Positions 45,251-56,601 of a stretch of 64,000 bases of DNA are shown here, in pieces. The notes beneath the pieces are model-generated. The model was not told where the DNA came from and did not search any database. It worked only from the letters and a program-made list of their open reading frames with translations. The position numbers and the translations under genes are program-made. Position 1 is the stretch's first letter; the number at the start of each line of letters is the position of its first letter. This stretch comes from Lentinula raphanica (Eukaryota > Basidiomycota > Agaricomycetes > Agaricales > Omphalotaceae): contig JANVFP010000025.1 in NCBI GenBank assembly GCA_027919835.1, forward strand, positions 558,001-622,000. The letters run 5' to 3'.

Positions 45251-47600
45251 ATGTCCACCCAAACATCTCTCTCACCTCAGGTCTCTCAAGCTCTTGCATT
45301 GTGCGCAATCTGTCTTGCAACAATCTTCATACCCAAGTTCTTGCAATGGAGAACTCGAATGCAAAAGGTTTGCGATTCTCTTGACAGTTGATGTGATGAA
45401 TAACTAGGCTAATGTTATGTTGGGTACTAGCTCAATGCCATACCCACTGTAGGACATTCCGGCTTCTTTTTATCCTATATCAGTGCTCGTAAATTCAAGA
45501 CTCATGCGCGAGAAATCATACTGGAAGGATACAGTAAAGTACGTTGTAAACGTTAGAAATAGATCGGTCATTCAGTGGCACAATCTTCAAGTATCCGGGA
45601 CAGGCCTTCAAAGTAGCTCTTCCTGACCAGTGGGAAGTCATTGTTTCGGGAAGAGAAATGATAGAAGATATCAGAAAGGCCAGTGATCTCGATCTTTCTT
45701 TCATTGAGGCTGTTAGAGAGGTCAGTCATATTTCCTTATTCTGTGGGTCATACCCTTGACAATGTGAGGTCTGCATCATCAATTATAGACCATGCAAAGC
45801 GATTACACCCTTGGGAAACCTGCCCGTGTGGATGCCTACCATATCGATGTTGTACGCACCCCTCTCACTCGGAATCTGGGAGCCAAGTTCGACGAATTGC
45901 GAGATGAAATCAAGGCTTCATTTGCAGATGAAATTCCTGCCAAAGGTTGATCTCTATATTCCCCCTTTCCTCAACAATTCATGCACAAGAAGCTGATGTC
46001 AGGCTTCACAGAAATGGAATGGATCAAAGTACCAATGCTGTATACTGTGATGAAGATCATCGCGCGAACCAGCAATCGATATTTCGTCGGTCTGCCATTG
46101 TGTTTGTGCTCATTCTGGTCTCTCTTTCTCTTTGAATGAGAACTTACAGTCTCACTATCAGGTCGAGATCCGGATTACATCGTCAGTCTAGCTGCCTTTC
46201 TGATGCTTGTTTAAGACTGCTCATCCTGATTCTTCAGAAACTTAGTATTGAATTCACAGTTGATGCTGTCACTGGTGCGAGAGCTTTGCAACATTACCCT
46301 GGCATATTCAAACCGTAAAGATTGTCTGAAAGCTCAATTGCAAGTTTACATTGATTCGTTTTACTTTAGCATTGTTCGTCAGTTTTTGACAAATGTCCCA
46401 AATTGCCTCAAGCGCGCCACAGGACATCTTGAGTTACTGATAAGAGAGCGACTCGAGAAGGAAAAAGAGTATGGATCCTCGGATTGGCCAGGAAAGCCAG
46501 TGAGTCTTACCAGGGATCAGATGAATGATTGCATAATTAATGCCTTCCTTCTTCGATATCATTAGAACGACTTGATTTCTTGGCTGTTAGATGAAGCACA
46601 AGGTCACGAACGTCGTAAAGACATAGTCTACAACATTGTCTCCCGTGTTTTACTGGTTAACTTCTCTGCCATTCATACTACGGTGTGTTCCTTCACTCTG
46701 TCATAGTACTATAAGTCAACATTTACCATTCCATGATTGTTAGAGTGTAGTGAGTTTTTCCACAAGAAATATCATGTCAACGAGTATCTTTTGATGCCAT
46801 TATAGACTTGTACAAATGCTCTATTCTATCTCGCTGCCAATCCGCACCTGGTTCAACCTTTGCGTGAGGAAGTGGAATCCATTGTTGCAGAACTTGGGTG
46901 GACAAAAGCTGCGATGGGCAAGATGCACAAACTGGACAGTTTTTTGAAGGAGACTCAGAGATTGAGTGGCGTGGGTGGAGGTGCATTTCCTCTTTTCCTT
47001 TACCACAAGATTCTAGCATCTGATGGTTCTGCCTTGACAGTGACTATGGTCAGGAAGGTACTAAGGGATTTTACCTTTTCGAACGGAACTGTTGTCCCTG
47101 CCGGGGCGATCATGAGTGTCGCTTCGGTTGGAATGCATCATGACAATGTGAGTTGTCCACTACTCATGCCAACCATCCGGTTGACCTAGGTCAATGATTG
47201 AACTTCTTCTATCAAAAAGACACTCTATGAAGATCCTGAAGAAATGAAAGCCTTTCGTTTCTCCAATATGCGAAGCAAGGAAGGCGAAGGACTGAAACAT
47301 CAAATGGTCGGCATAGACCCTACTTTCACTCTATTCGGCGGTGGCGGGCGCCACATGTGGCAAGTCGTTGACAGGTACTGTTCAATGACCAATGATCACT
47401 CATAATTAGTATGACTCTGCAGCCCCGGTCGATTCTTTGCAGTAAGCGAGCTCAAAGCTCTGATCGGAGAAGTCCTGCTCGCATATGATATCAAGTTTGA
47501 AAACGGTGAAATGCCTGCGCCGGAATGGCAGGGAGTAAACTTCAGTCCAAACAGGTTTGCGCAAGTAATGTTCAAAAGGAGGATACCTGGTTCTGCCTAA
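45251..47600 (+). CDS. cytochrome P450, type A copy 2
   Basis: Paralogue of the genes at 22691 and 48360 with the same exon plan of about 14 exons; exon 1 is 45251-45367 and exon 2 45431-45538. Anchor: ALALCAICLATIFIPKF. Hallmarks: LNAIPTVGHSGFFLSY, RTSNRYFVGLPLC, KRATGHLELLIRERLEKEKE, NDLISWLLDEAQGHERR, micro-exon Ser-Val at 46744-46749, ETQRLSGVGG, and tail MFKRRIPGSA. Two departures stand out. The heme loop has one extra Gly (FGGGGRHM before the split Cys), and the intron inside the Cys codon starts with GCAAGT rather than GTAAGT. There is also a one-codon His insertion (GHERR against GERR). All reading frames remain open, so it may still be functional. Confidence 0.87.
46744..46749 (+). 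other. 6-nt micro-exon of P450 A2
   Basis: AGTGTA (Ser-Val) between a TTAG acceptor and a GTGAGT donor, phase 0 on both sides. Confidence 0.8.
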
Positions 47601-48359
47601 GTTCGCGCAGACAGAGGATCATTATAAAAATCTTCCTTGGACAATATCTGGACAATGTGCGATATGATGTATGATATCAGTTCTATACTTACTCGATGTA
47701 CAGTCTCTGCGGCGCCGTGTTGTATTTAGAAAACATCTTCACGCTTGGAAGTGCCAAATTCATCAAGACGACTGTCGTCGCAGTAGATCACTCGCAATCT
47801 ATGTTTGAACAAATCGCCGTGGCAAAACCGTCATGCAATTGTACCCTGTTGTACTGTTGCCGCACAACTGAAGCACATAAATCGGATGTTTTTCATCATT
47901 TCACGCCAAAGTTGCTGTAAGTAGGGTTCGGAACCTGCTTAATATAGCTGCCAAATTCCAAACGAGAACAAAGGCTGTATGGCTACCTGGTCCTGCCAAC
48001 GGCACACTCAACGGCGGCCGAAATTGGAGGGTCGTAGTACGACGTACGATTCTGATTTTCAAGGGATTACAAGGACAGATTACTAGTAGGAATAATTACG
48101 ACGTTAAGTTCAAACCGGGTCGGGAGACGGCGCCAATTTGTCATTACAGCTTACAGCGAAAATATGTAAGGTGAATACGGTTACCTTTCACTGCGAGAAC
48201 TTAGAAGCACCATTTTATCTGGCATGATATTCCCCGGACTCTCTCCTTCTTTCGCACTCGAGAGAATGGCTGCTTTCAGTGGCATCAAATGACATTTCTC
48301 AGCGCTGTTTCCATTCCCTATAAATACTGCGAATGGAATCTCGGAGAAGCCTTGAAAAA
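47601..48359. other. intergenic between P450 A2 and A3
   Basis: 3' flank of A2 and promoter of A3. No other gene recognised. Confidence 0.4.
48319..48326 (+). promoter_or_regulatory. TATA box of P450 A3
   Basis: TATAAATA followed by CTGCG, 34 bp upstream of the start codon. Confidence 0.7.
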
Positions 48360-50671
48360 ATGTCCACCCACACATCTCTGTCGCCTGTCTCTCAGGCTCT
48401 TGCCTTGTGTGCGATCTTTCTGGCGACAATCTTCATCCCGAAGGTCTGGCAATGGAGGAGTCGAATGATGAAGGTATGCGTCGTTTCTGACCATCGATGC
48501 GATACTAAAGCCCTAATGTGATGTTGCGTAGCTCAATGCCATACCCACCGTAGGATCTTCTGGCCTTTTCTCATCCTATATCAGTGCTCGTAAATTCAAG
48601 AACCACGCGCGGGAAATCATCCTGGAAGGATACACTAAGGTATGGAGTACTAACTGTTCAGCACCAGATCAGCTGTTCAGCAATTTTCTAGTATCCTGGC
48701 CAAGCATTCAAGGTACCCCTTCCCGACCGCTGGGAAGTCATCGTTTCGGGAAGGGAAATGATAGAAGATATCAAGAAGGCCAGCGATCTCGATCTTTCCT
48801 TCGTCGAGGCCATTACCGAAGTGAGTGGGAAGTTTATGACTGTTATTTTTGGCCATACTCTCGACAACGTGAAACTTGAATTGTATCTCATAGACCATGC
48901 AAACTGATTACACTCTTGGAAAACCTGCTCGTGTGGATACCTACCAAGTTGACGTTGTACGCACTCCTCTCACTCGGAACCTGGGAGCCAGGTTCGAAGA
49001 CTTGCGAGATGAAATCAAAGCTGCTTTTGCAGACGAGATTCCTGCCAAAGGTAGAGCCTCTCTATGTTCTTCTTCTTTGTGGTCTCTAATTATTGACATC
49101 TTGCCTTGAAGCCACAGAATGGATGAAAGTGCCAATGCTATATACTGTGATGAAGATCGTCTCGCGAACCAGTAATCGATATTTTGTCGGTCTGCCATTA
49201 TGTTCGTACTCCTATCAAGCCCTTTGGACCAGAATTCTCATTCTGTTCAACTTTGCATATCAGGTCGAGACCCAGACTACATTGTTAGTACAAACTTTCT
49301 GTCTGACGCCAAATGACGATCGCTTATCTTGACCTGTTTTGCAGAAACTTAACATCGAATACACAATAGATGCTTTCAATGGTGCCAAAATCTTGCAGCG
49401 TTACCCCGGTATACTCAAACCGTAAGGACCGTCCCAAGGCTCAATAACAAGCTTCTGCTGATTCCTCTTACTCAGATTTATTCGTCAGTTCATGACAAAT
49501 GTCCCCAACTGCCTCAAGCGCGCCACAGGACACCTTGAGTCGCTGATAAGAGAGCGACTCGAGAAGGAAAAAGAGTACGGGTCCTCGGATTGGCCAGACA
49601 AGCCAGTGAGCCCAGCCAGTAGTCAGATGAATAAGCGGATAACTCACGTTCTCTTTCGGAATCATTAGAACGACTTAATTTCTTGGCTGTTAGATGAAGC
49701 ACAAGGTGAACGCCGTAAAGACATCATCTACAACATCGTCTCCCGTGTTCTACTGGTTAATTTCGCTGCCATTCATACTACGGTTTGTCAAATCAATCAT
49801 TTTATGTGTCTCATCAAACGCTGAACCTCCTGGCAATGATTCTAGAGTATGGTAAGCTTTTCCCAATCATCTTGTAACAACAAAGTTTCTGATGAATTCA
49901 AACAGACCTTTACAAATGCTCTCTTCTATCTCGCTGCCAATACCCACCTCGCTCAACCATTGCGGGAAGAGATCGAACCTATTGTGGCAGAATTTGGATG
50001 GACCAAGTCTGCGATGGGCAAGATGCACAAACTCGACAGTTTCTTGAAGGAGACTCAAAGATTGAGCGGTGTAGGCGCTCGTACGTTCTCTCTTTTCCTT
50101 TGTCACAAACCCTTGCGTGATAATCATACCTCGTCAGTGACCATGTCTAGGCTGGCCCTTAGAGATTTCACCTTTTCGGACGGAACTGTTGTCCCTGCTG
50201 GGACTATTCTGAGCGTTGCTTCATTTGGAATGCACCATGACGATGTGAGTTGCCCACGTTAGTGGATAAGTTCGAGGAGCTGATGACCTCGATTCCTTTC
50301 GAAGGCGCTTTACGAGGATCCTTATAAGATGAAAGCCTTCCGCTTCTCCGATATGCGAAGTAAGGAAGGCGAAGGACTCAAACATCAAATGGTCGGGGTA
50401 GACCCTTCGTTCGCTTTATTCGGTGGCGGGCGACACATGTGGTGAGTCGTTCGACGGACACTCGTTGTTGATGGACATTCATGTGGTTTGAAGCCCCGGT
50501 CGATTCTTTGCGGTCAACGAGCTCAAAGCTTTGATTGGAGAGGTCCTAGTCTCATATGATATCAAGTTTGAGAATGGTGAATTGCCTGAGCCGAACTGGC
50601 AGGGAGCAAGCTTCAGTCCGAACAGCTTTGCCCAAGTTATGTTTAAAAAGAGAACACCTGCCTCTGCCTGA
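48360..50671 (+). CDS. cytochrome P450, type A copy 3
   Basis: Most regular of the three type-A genes. Exons include 48360-48473 (anchor ALALCAIFLATIFIPKV), 48532-48639 (LNAIPTVGSSGLFSSY), a 20-nt exon at 49264-49283 (RDPDYI) and the 6-nt exon 49846-49851 (Ser-Met). Hallmarks: FKVPLPDRWEVIVSG, RTSNRYFVGLPLC, KRATGHLESLIRERLEKEKE, NFAAIHTT-SM-TFTNALFYL, K helix ETQR, RDFTFSDGTVVPAG, and heme loop FGGGRHMCPGRFFA with the Cys codon split TG|C across a GTGAGT intron. It ends FKKRTPASA. It is tandem to A2 in the same orientation, so the pair arose by tandem duplication. The role is as for copy 1: an ER-bound monooxygenase of unknown substrate. Confidence 0.92.
49846..49851 (+). other. 6-nt micro-exon of P450 A3
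   Basis: AGTATG (Ser-Met). Upstream intron 49783-49845 (63 nt, ends CTAG); downstream intron 49852-49905 (54 nt, GTAAGC...CAG). Phase 0 on both sides. Confidence 0.85.
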
Positions 50672-50775
50672 GTGTACGCAGGAAGAGAACTGCCGTATTC
50701 CATACCTTGACCAATATCCGTACAATGTGAGATGATACATGAGATCGATACTATACTCGAAACACAGTCCCTGCA

Positions 50776-51874
50776 CTATGAAGCGTCGTCATGTAGCAAG
50801 ACATATTCACGATTGGAAGTGCCAAATTTGATCACTATCCACCGTTAATGAGCAAGGAGCAAGGAAATAGAAATAGGTACAGTGAGGCAAACGCACCATC
50901 GTTCAACTTGAGCTCATAATACCTGGACGCTGGTATTTTATCATCATTGACATGGGTGCCGTTGGTGGATTCAAGGTCAATTATGAAAGGTCTAAATGGA
51001 TAGTGAGCATCTATCTTCATGTAGACACTCCAGTAGCAAAACACTGACTTCACGACACCTTTAGATCCACCAAACTCATCCTTCTCTTGCACCAAACGAT
51101 CTTTTAGTTCAAGAATATCAGATATACACCATTAGACAGCGGCGCAAAACTTACATTGAATCACTGCATGTTGTTTGGAACAAGAAGGATGTTCTATCGG
51201 TATATCTGCGACTAGACGATCTCTACCAATTAGATAGGCACTTTGTCGTTGAATATGCAGTAGTTCTGTCCTTTACCGTTTAGCACAACTTCGACATCGT
51301 GAAAATGTGTCTACGCACCTATTTGTTCTTCACCTTTGAAAACATACAACCGCCAGCCCAAAACCGGTTTTCTCGCTTCTGGAGGTTCATTATATTTCAG
51401 GACCGTGCTGTTCTTGCCGTCAATACTCTTCACGGTGTTCGTTTCCGCTGCCAGTAGACCAGATGCACCAAAATTGGGTTTACCCTTGTTCGAGGGTGAT
51501 CTTGAACGACTTCGAGAGTAAGGTCGAGATGAACGTCGTGAACGAGGTGATTCTGAACGTCGCTGTGATGACCTCTGCGAGTCATAATTTCTGTCTCTGT
51601 CTCTATCTCTCCTGTCTCTCTCTCTTTCTCTATTCCGGTCATGGCGCTCTCCGTCGCGATCGTAACGCTCTCTATCTCTCCTGCGTTCTCGTTCTCGTTC
51701 TACCTCTCCGTATCCGTAGCGACTTTCCTCGCTTCGACGATAACTTGGACCTCTGTCGCCCCGCCTTGAATATCCGTTGCCGGAAGCCTTGGAGCCGTCT
51801 CTTATCGAAGCAGAGCCGTCATGCGTTGTCAGACTAGGTTTTGAATAGTCGCCGTAGTCAGAGTCGTGAGGCAT
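50776..51874 (-). CDS. SNIP1: SNIP1/Pml1-type FHA-domain splicing factor
   Basis: Five exons (51319-51874, 51155-51265, 51049-51100, 50897-50991, 50776-50834) give 290 residues. The N-terminal half is Arg/Ser/Asp-rich (RERERDRRDRDRDR, SRSRSRSPS). Then comes the conserved SNIP1 lead-in (FGASGLLAAETNTVK, LKYNEPPEARKP, GWRLYVFKG). The FHA domain shows IQRQSAYLIGRDR, HPSCSKQHAVIQYR and DLESTNGTHVND, the phosphothreonine-binding signature. It ends IKFGTSNREYVLLHDD. In yeast the homologue Pml1 belongs to the RES complex, which acts in pre-mRNA splicing and retention. The gene converges on P450 A3, about 100 bp from its stop. Length and motifs are normal. Confidence 0.93.
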
Positions 51875-53137
51875 GGCTCTTCTCAGGCACTTCTCTTGGG
51901 TCGTAAATTGAGATTCTGAGAACAACTAGTGAAGTTGCCGAGCAGCCGCGAGACGCCCTAAGTTGGAGAGAATTTCTCAGGCTCGGCAATTTGCGCAAAT
52001 GTTGAGTTCGCCAACTGGGAACTTTACCTCGATTTTTGAACCCCTTGAACGCGTTGGAAGTTGCGATTCGCGTAGAAAAACTTCTAACGTCGTGCCATAT
52101 CCTATCTATCCGATCTTTGACCACAAGACCAGAGAGCTTTTGGCATTCTGACTCACTACATACGCGAAATGAGCTGGGTTTGACTCAGGATTGGCAGCTT
52201 CTACCAGGACCCCCGGCAGCCTACCAAAATGTTTGCGCGAAAGCTCACCCAAAAATCAGCACAAAGTCGCCAATTTTATCCGAATATGACCCAGGGCTTT
52301 CTGAAGACCCAGAAGCAGTATGAGCGCTTAAAGGCGCTTGAACTTCCATCTACAAAATTTACTGATGGGCTCGTATGTGGCTGTTCAGCTCTCTTTCGGA
52401 GGGTTTGATGTCGTTCAGAGGTTGCAGGGCCCACCTGAAGTGCAGTATAAGTACGTGGAGTGAATCTATGTCATGCTATTCTCCTTCCAGCCACAAGTTT
52501 TACCCAAATGTGTTGTCCAAGTACTCAAAAATGCTCGTTTTTACCTGAATTTAGGCGCAGAGATTCCAAAAGATTTTGGACATTTTTACCCAAATGCGAA
52601 GAGGAGTTTTAGTGGGCTGCTGGGGGTCCTCTTCTACCTCATTGCAAGCTGAGGTCCCTCAAACGACATAGAACGAACATGCTTTCTGATACGTATCAAG
52701 TTCTCCGAATACATTCCATCTTTCATCTTCCTACTAGCCTCGAATAGCTCCTACTAAGATGAAAAATCGAGACGAGCATCGGTCGTGTTGCACGATTCAA
52801 CATACTTGAACGCGCTCTTTGTTCTCAAGGATTACGCAACTGTCATACGTTGCTTTGTCGGGGCTTCCCAGTATGGACTTATCTCTTTGATCCTTTGTTG
52901 CTTTGCGGAGAACACGAGGCTGGCAACAAAGACCTCGAGGAAGGTCCCCATTCTTTCTGGGGATAAGCAACAACCAATCATTCATGCCTGTGATGAAGGA
53001 AGGACAACGTAGAAAGGATGAAAGGGAGTCATCCTGTATATATTCAAGCTCTTCGAATCTGTCACCCATACACACTTTTCCTCGCCCCCCTCTCCCTTCT
53101 CAAACAAAGACGCCTGTATAATCTTAATCACTTCGTC
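51875..53137. other. intergenic between divergent genes
   Basis: About 1.25 kb holding the promoters of the FHA-factor gene and the zinc-finger gene. Repeated TTTACCCAAATG-like words occur near 52500-52600. No gene or RNA recognised. Confidence 0.45.
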
Positions 53138-54532
53138 ATGTCTCTCTTCTCGACGCGTAAAAACTCCATGGCCAGCCTCTGCCACAACATCCGACAGGAC
53201 GGAGAAGACTTTGATAGTTTCGAGGATCTTCTTCGCAGACACGCGATGGAGTTCGAGGATGAGCCTTCGTCCTCGCGCGTCACCTCGGTTTCTTCTAATA
53301 CGACAAAGCAACCACCAGCCGGAAACATCGAACCAGTCTCTGGCAGTCACACAAAGACTCTTCTTTTGGCCCCTAGCCCTACCGCGACCGATTTCTTCTC
53401 CAGGGAGAGTGATACGGACGAGGAGTCCTCCGATTCGGATTCGGATTCTGACTCAGATTCAGACTCTGACTCTGATATCGAATCCATGGCTCTCGATGAT
53501 GAGCCGTCGGTGTCGGTTCATACGGAGCTCACCAAAGCCGTACCGTGCGTTTTCCATCGAGTTCATGATATCCATGTTTGTTCTAATCTTATCTCCACCT
53601 TTAGGAACTTCGAGGAGCTTGATGACCCCGTTGTGCGACAACCTAGCCCTACCTTCCATGACGATTATTCCATAGCCCCGTCTCCCCGAGAATCTTCGAA
53701 TCCAGTGCGGGTCGCCTCTGATTTTGAGTCTACTTTCGAGCCTCCTGCCCTGCGGAATCAAGTCACAGTACCTGCCGAGGAGATCATATACACTCAACTT
53801 CCTGTGATGACACTCACATCTGCACCCTCTGCTAAGCGAAAGCGTGCTCCCGCCTCCTCGAAACGCGTTTCCAAAGCCCGGTCCAAGAGTGCGTACGAAG
53901 AGGACGACGACGATTACGATGACAACGACTCAGGAAACGACGATGAATACGCGCCGTCTCCCCCGCTTGCTCCCAAGAGCCGAAAACAAAGACAAATGGG
54001 AAGAGCCCGTCAACACCGCACCAAACGACCCACTCCCACTCCCTCCGGCGCATCTCATCCCAGAATCGAGGACTCGCACACTCCCGCTAAGAAACGTCAA
54101 CGGATGGCACCCGAATCCCGAAACTTGCAGTCTGATTCTCCCGAGCTCCTCGAAGCTATCGCCAACACCTGCGTCGAGACCTGCGACTTCATGTGTCCCG
54201 TCTGCGACTGGGAACAAGTGAATAAGCGCATGCCTGACTATCAGCGTCATTTGAGAACGCACTTGCGCCCGGATAGGGACGACAAGACTAGGGGGTGGTG
54301 GTGTAAAGGCGTTCGGGTTGAGGAGAGAGATCGGTTCGATGCGAGGTGCATGAAGAACCATGTGAAGAGGATAGCGGATGATGCGGAGCCGTATTGGTTT
54401 CACGACCATATGAGGATCGGGGGTTGTTGCCAAACGTTCAGTCGAAGAGACGCATTGAAGAGACATATCGCAAATCCCAACGTCCGTTGTATGGGGTTCA
54501 TCGCAGAAGGCTTGAACGAAGGCGACGATTGA
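53138..54532 (+). CDS. C2H2-type zinc-finger protein, probable transcription factor
   Basis: The start at 53138 gives MSLFSTRKNSMASLCHNIRQ; upstream in-frame sequence lies outside a sensible start. The protein is acidic, Ser-rich and low complexity in its first half (an alternating Ser-Asp run of about 20). It then has basic patches (KRKRAPASSKRVSKARSKS, KSRKQRQMGRARQHRTKRP) likely to drive nuclear import. The C-terminal about 130 residues carry Cys/His pairs: CPVCDW...HLRTH, and CCQTFSRRDALKRHIANPNVRC, a C2H2 finger. A 63-nt in-frame segment (about 53547-53605, GTGCGT...TTTAG) is probably an intron joining AVP to NFEEL. Target genes are unknown. The fold assignment is moderately sure. Confidence 0.8.
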   Translation: MSLFSTRKNSMASLCHNIRQDGEDFDSFEDLLRRHAMEFEDEPSSSRVTSVSSNTTKQPPAGNIEPVSGSHTKTLLLAPSPTATDFFSRESDTDEESSDSDSDSDSDSDSDSDIESMALDDEPSVSVHTELTKAVPCVFHRVHDIHVCSNLISTFRNFEELDDPVVRQPSPTFHDDYSIAPSPRESSNPVRVASDFESTFEPPALRNQVTVPAEEIIYTQLPVMTLTSAPSAKRKRAPASSKRVSKARSKSAYEEDDDDYDDNDSGNDDEYAPSPPLAPKSRKQRQMGRARQHRTKRPTPTPSGASHPRIEDSHTPAKKRQRMAPESRNLQSDSPELLEAIANTCVETCDFMCPVCDWEQVNKRMPDYQRHLRTHLRPDRDDKTRGWWCKGVRVEERDRFDARCMKNHVKRIADDAEPYWFHDHMRIGGCCQTFSRRDALKRHIANPNVRCMGFIAEGLNEGDD

Positions 54533-54788
54533 ATGTGAGTTCTGAAAATGACTTTTATTGGTTCTTTGAGTAATTGGATTTCGTTCAGTTTTCCTAGAAT
54601 GCCGGGTAATGATTTCCTCAGCACTTAATGTCGAATGAGTCGAAGCTGTCCAGCCGCCAGCGAACGCCTAATCATGATTGTGTACTAGTTCCATTCAGAT
54701 ATCCCTGTAATATTAATGTATGATATATAATAACTGTCGAATACTTTGCGTCAGCTCGACGGATACGAACTGCACCAGGCGCTCACCT

Positions 54789-55383
54789 TTATTTACGCTT
54801 CAGATTCTTCGGCCTCTTCGAGCGTATACGTTTTCCATTCTGCACCGAAGGTCCCCATCTATATCAAATTAGCATACCAATCATAGCGGCATGAGCAAGA
54901 ACCAACCCCCGAACGGTCTTTTGCGGTTTCTGTTCATGTGCGAATTCTTCCACTGCAAGTCCTCGACGATATTTGCTCATGCACCATAGCGCGTACCTAT
55001 ACATCAAAGATGGAGAGGGTTATTCAGGCAATATATAGTTGCATTACAACCTACCTCCGGTCCTTAACACCCATCCCAGCTTTCCTCAAATCCAGCCCGG
55101 ACATCCTCCAAAAATCGTCCCATGACTCTGGTACAGGTGATAGTTTCGTGTCCATTGAGCGTCCAATGTTTTTCAAGAAGTCATTCGGTGTGGTGATCGT
55201 TTCTATTGAAGGTGGTACCGGCTAAGAACAAGCTGAGGAGTCTGATACGACGAAGCATGACACACCATTGGTGGGTGGTATAGGCTTCGTTAATGCTCGA
55301 TTAACGAATGTACGGTTGAGAGATGGGAGAAAAGTCGCTGGGAAGAGGGTTTTTCGAGTTGAAGAGGTGACGAGGCCGAACAT
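54789..55383 (-). CDS. FYV4: mitochondrial small-subunit ribosomal protein mS41 (IGR motif)
   Basis: Four exons (55264-55383, 55055-55221, 54907-54996, 54789-54858) give 148 residues. The start at 55383 gives MFGLVTSSTRKTLFPATF, an Arg/Ser/Thr-rich mitochondrial presequence with few acids. The defining block is TTPNDFLKNIGRSMDTKL, containing the IGR motif. It is followed by WDDFWRMSGLDLRKAGM and DRRYALWCMSKYRRGLAVEE. The C terminus is basic (GWGPSVQNGKRIRSKRPKNL). All four exon phases fit. The protein should be part of the mitoribosome small subunit. A slightly different final acceptor frame would end GTFGAEWKTY and stop four bases away; the basic tail is preferred. Confidence 0.85.
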
Positions 55384-55801
55384 GGGAAATGTAGAACGTT
55401 GACAACGTTGAAGTCGGGAAGAAAACTCTGAAAAGTGCTGCAGTGCTCTTTGGCGCTCGATAAGGCTCACAAGCGCTCATGAAATTCAACTTCGAATCAG
55501 CTCATGAGCTCCTTCGACTCTTCTCTATTGCGTGGATCGAAGGAGCTATACGCAGACGGGCCAATTCAGGGGGAGGAATTGATCTAGGTGCGCTGCGGTG
55601 TTTGTCTGTCACTGTCTGATCCTCATACTCAACAGGGAACAGCCTTAGAGCATACAGGAGTACCCTCGCTACTACTAGATTGCCCGATACTAGCTACATA
55701 TCATCATGAGGATGCTATCTTCGAATGGTTTGCATTCCAAGCAATATCCCAGCTCAAAGGACGGAAGAGTAACAGTTCCAATTGTCCCTTGCGATTCAGC
55801 C

Positions 55802-56423
55802 TCAACGCTGCTGTCGACTCCTTAGAATATTCAATAATTCTTCGTGTCTCTGCCGGCTGGACAAGATATTCTCTATGGAAAATAAACTCAGGAACTAGCT
55901 CGAAATCTGGTAGAACCGTCCTGGCCCGGACATACTACACATACCTTCAAAAGCACCCCTCAGTTCGTTCATTTGGGTTTGCTGGGTTTCTTGAATCGCT
56001 TCACTGATTGTTTCTAGGCCTGCTACTGGATCGATCGAGGCGTGTCATAGCTGCTAGCAAGATCAACCAATGTTTCGCAAACGAACCTTGAGCCTGAGCC
56101 TGTAGTGCCATTTCATTGGAAATCGTTATCGTAGACTGTTGCGCCTCTAATGCACCATGCAAGAGATTCCTCATTTCCTCCCTCTGTTCACCCTTCTCGA
56201 ACCGAATCACTTCGTTCGTCCGTTCTAGCTCTTCCGACTGAGATATGTGCTCTCTACAATCCTCGAGTTGATCTCGCAGCAACTGTTTCATGAATTCTAG
56301 CTGAGATTGGATGGAACGAGCTGAGGAAGTTGTTGAAGGTTCATTTGAATGGGTGTTTGTCTTTTGGGTTGGTGTGGTTTCATGGTGTTGTGAAGTGAAT
56401 GCTTGGTGGTTCGCGTCTGTCAT
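55802..56423 (-). CDS. small coiled-coil protein paired with the protease gene
   Basis: Three exons (56087-56423, 55945-56013, 55802-55872) give 158 residues. The start at 56423 gives MTDANHQAFTSQHHETTPTQ. After a polar stretch the protein is almost wholly alpha-helical heptads: QSQLEFMKQLLRDQLEDCR, EELERTNEVIRFEKGEQREE, ETISEAIQETQQTQMNELR and ILSSRQRHEELLNILRSRQQ. Intron phases agree throughout and the helix pattern continues across both junctions. It lies 179 bp downstream of the protease gene, same strand. A decayed relative is at 63.2-63.5 kb. The family is not recognised. A structural or adaptor role beside the protease is a guess from position. Confidence 0.65.
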
Positions 56424-56601
56424 CGTCAGATTGACGCGCGGAACGGTGAATTCCGGACGGTGATGGGCGGTGACTTCAGCTTGATGCTGAAATTCATCAA
56501 GTACATTACAGGAGAGAAAAGAGGCTATTAGTGAGAAAGACATGTATGTAACTATAGTCGCAATAGGATAAAACAAAGGTCTGCCATGGCTCATTGCGCG
56601 T

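Noticed and set aside
22691..50671. A complete secondary-metabolite gene cluster
   Set aside because: Only P450s are present. No backbone synthase, transporter or cluster regulator was recognised, so cluster status cannot be claimed.
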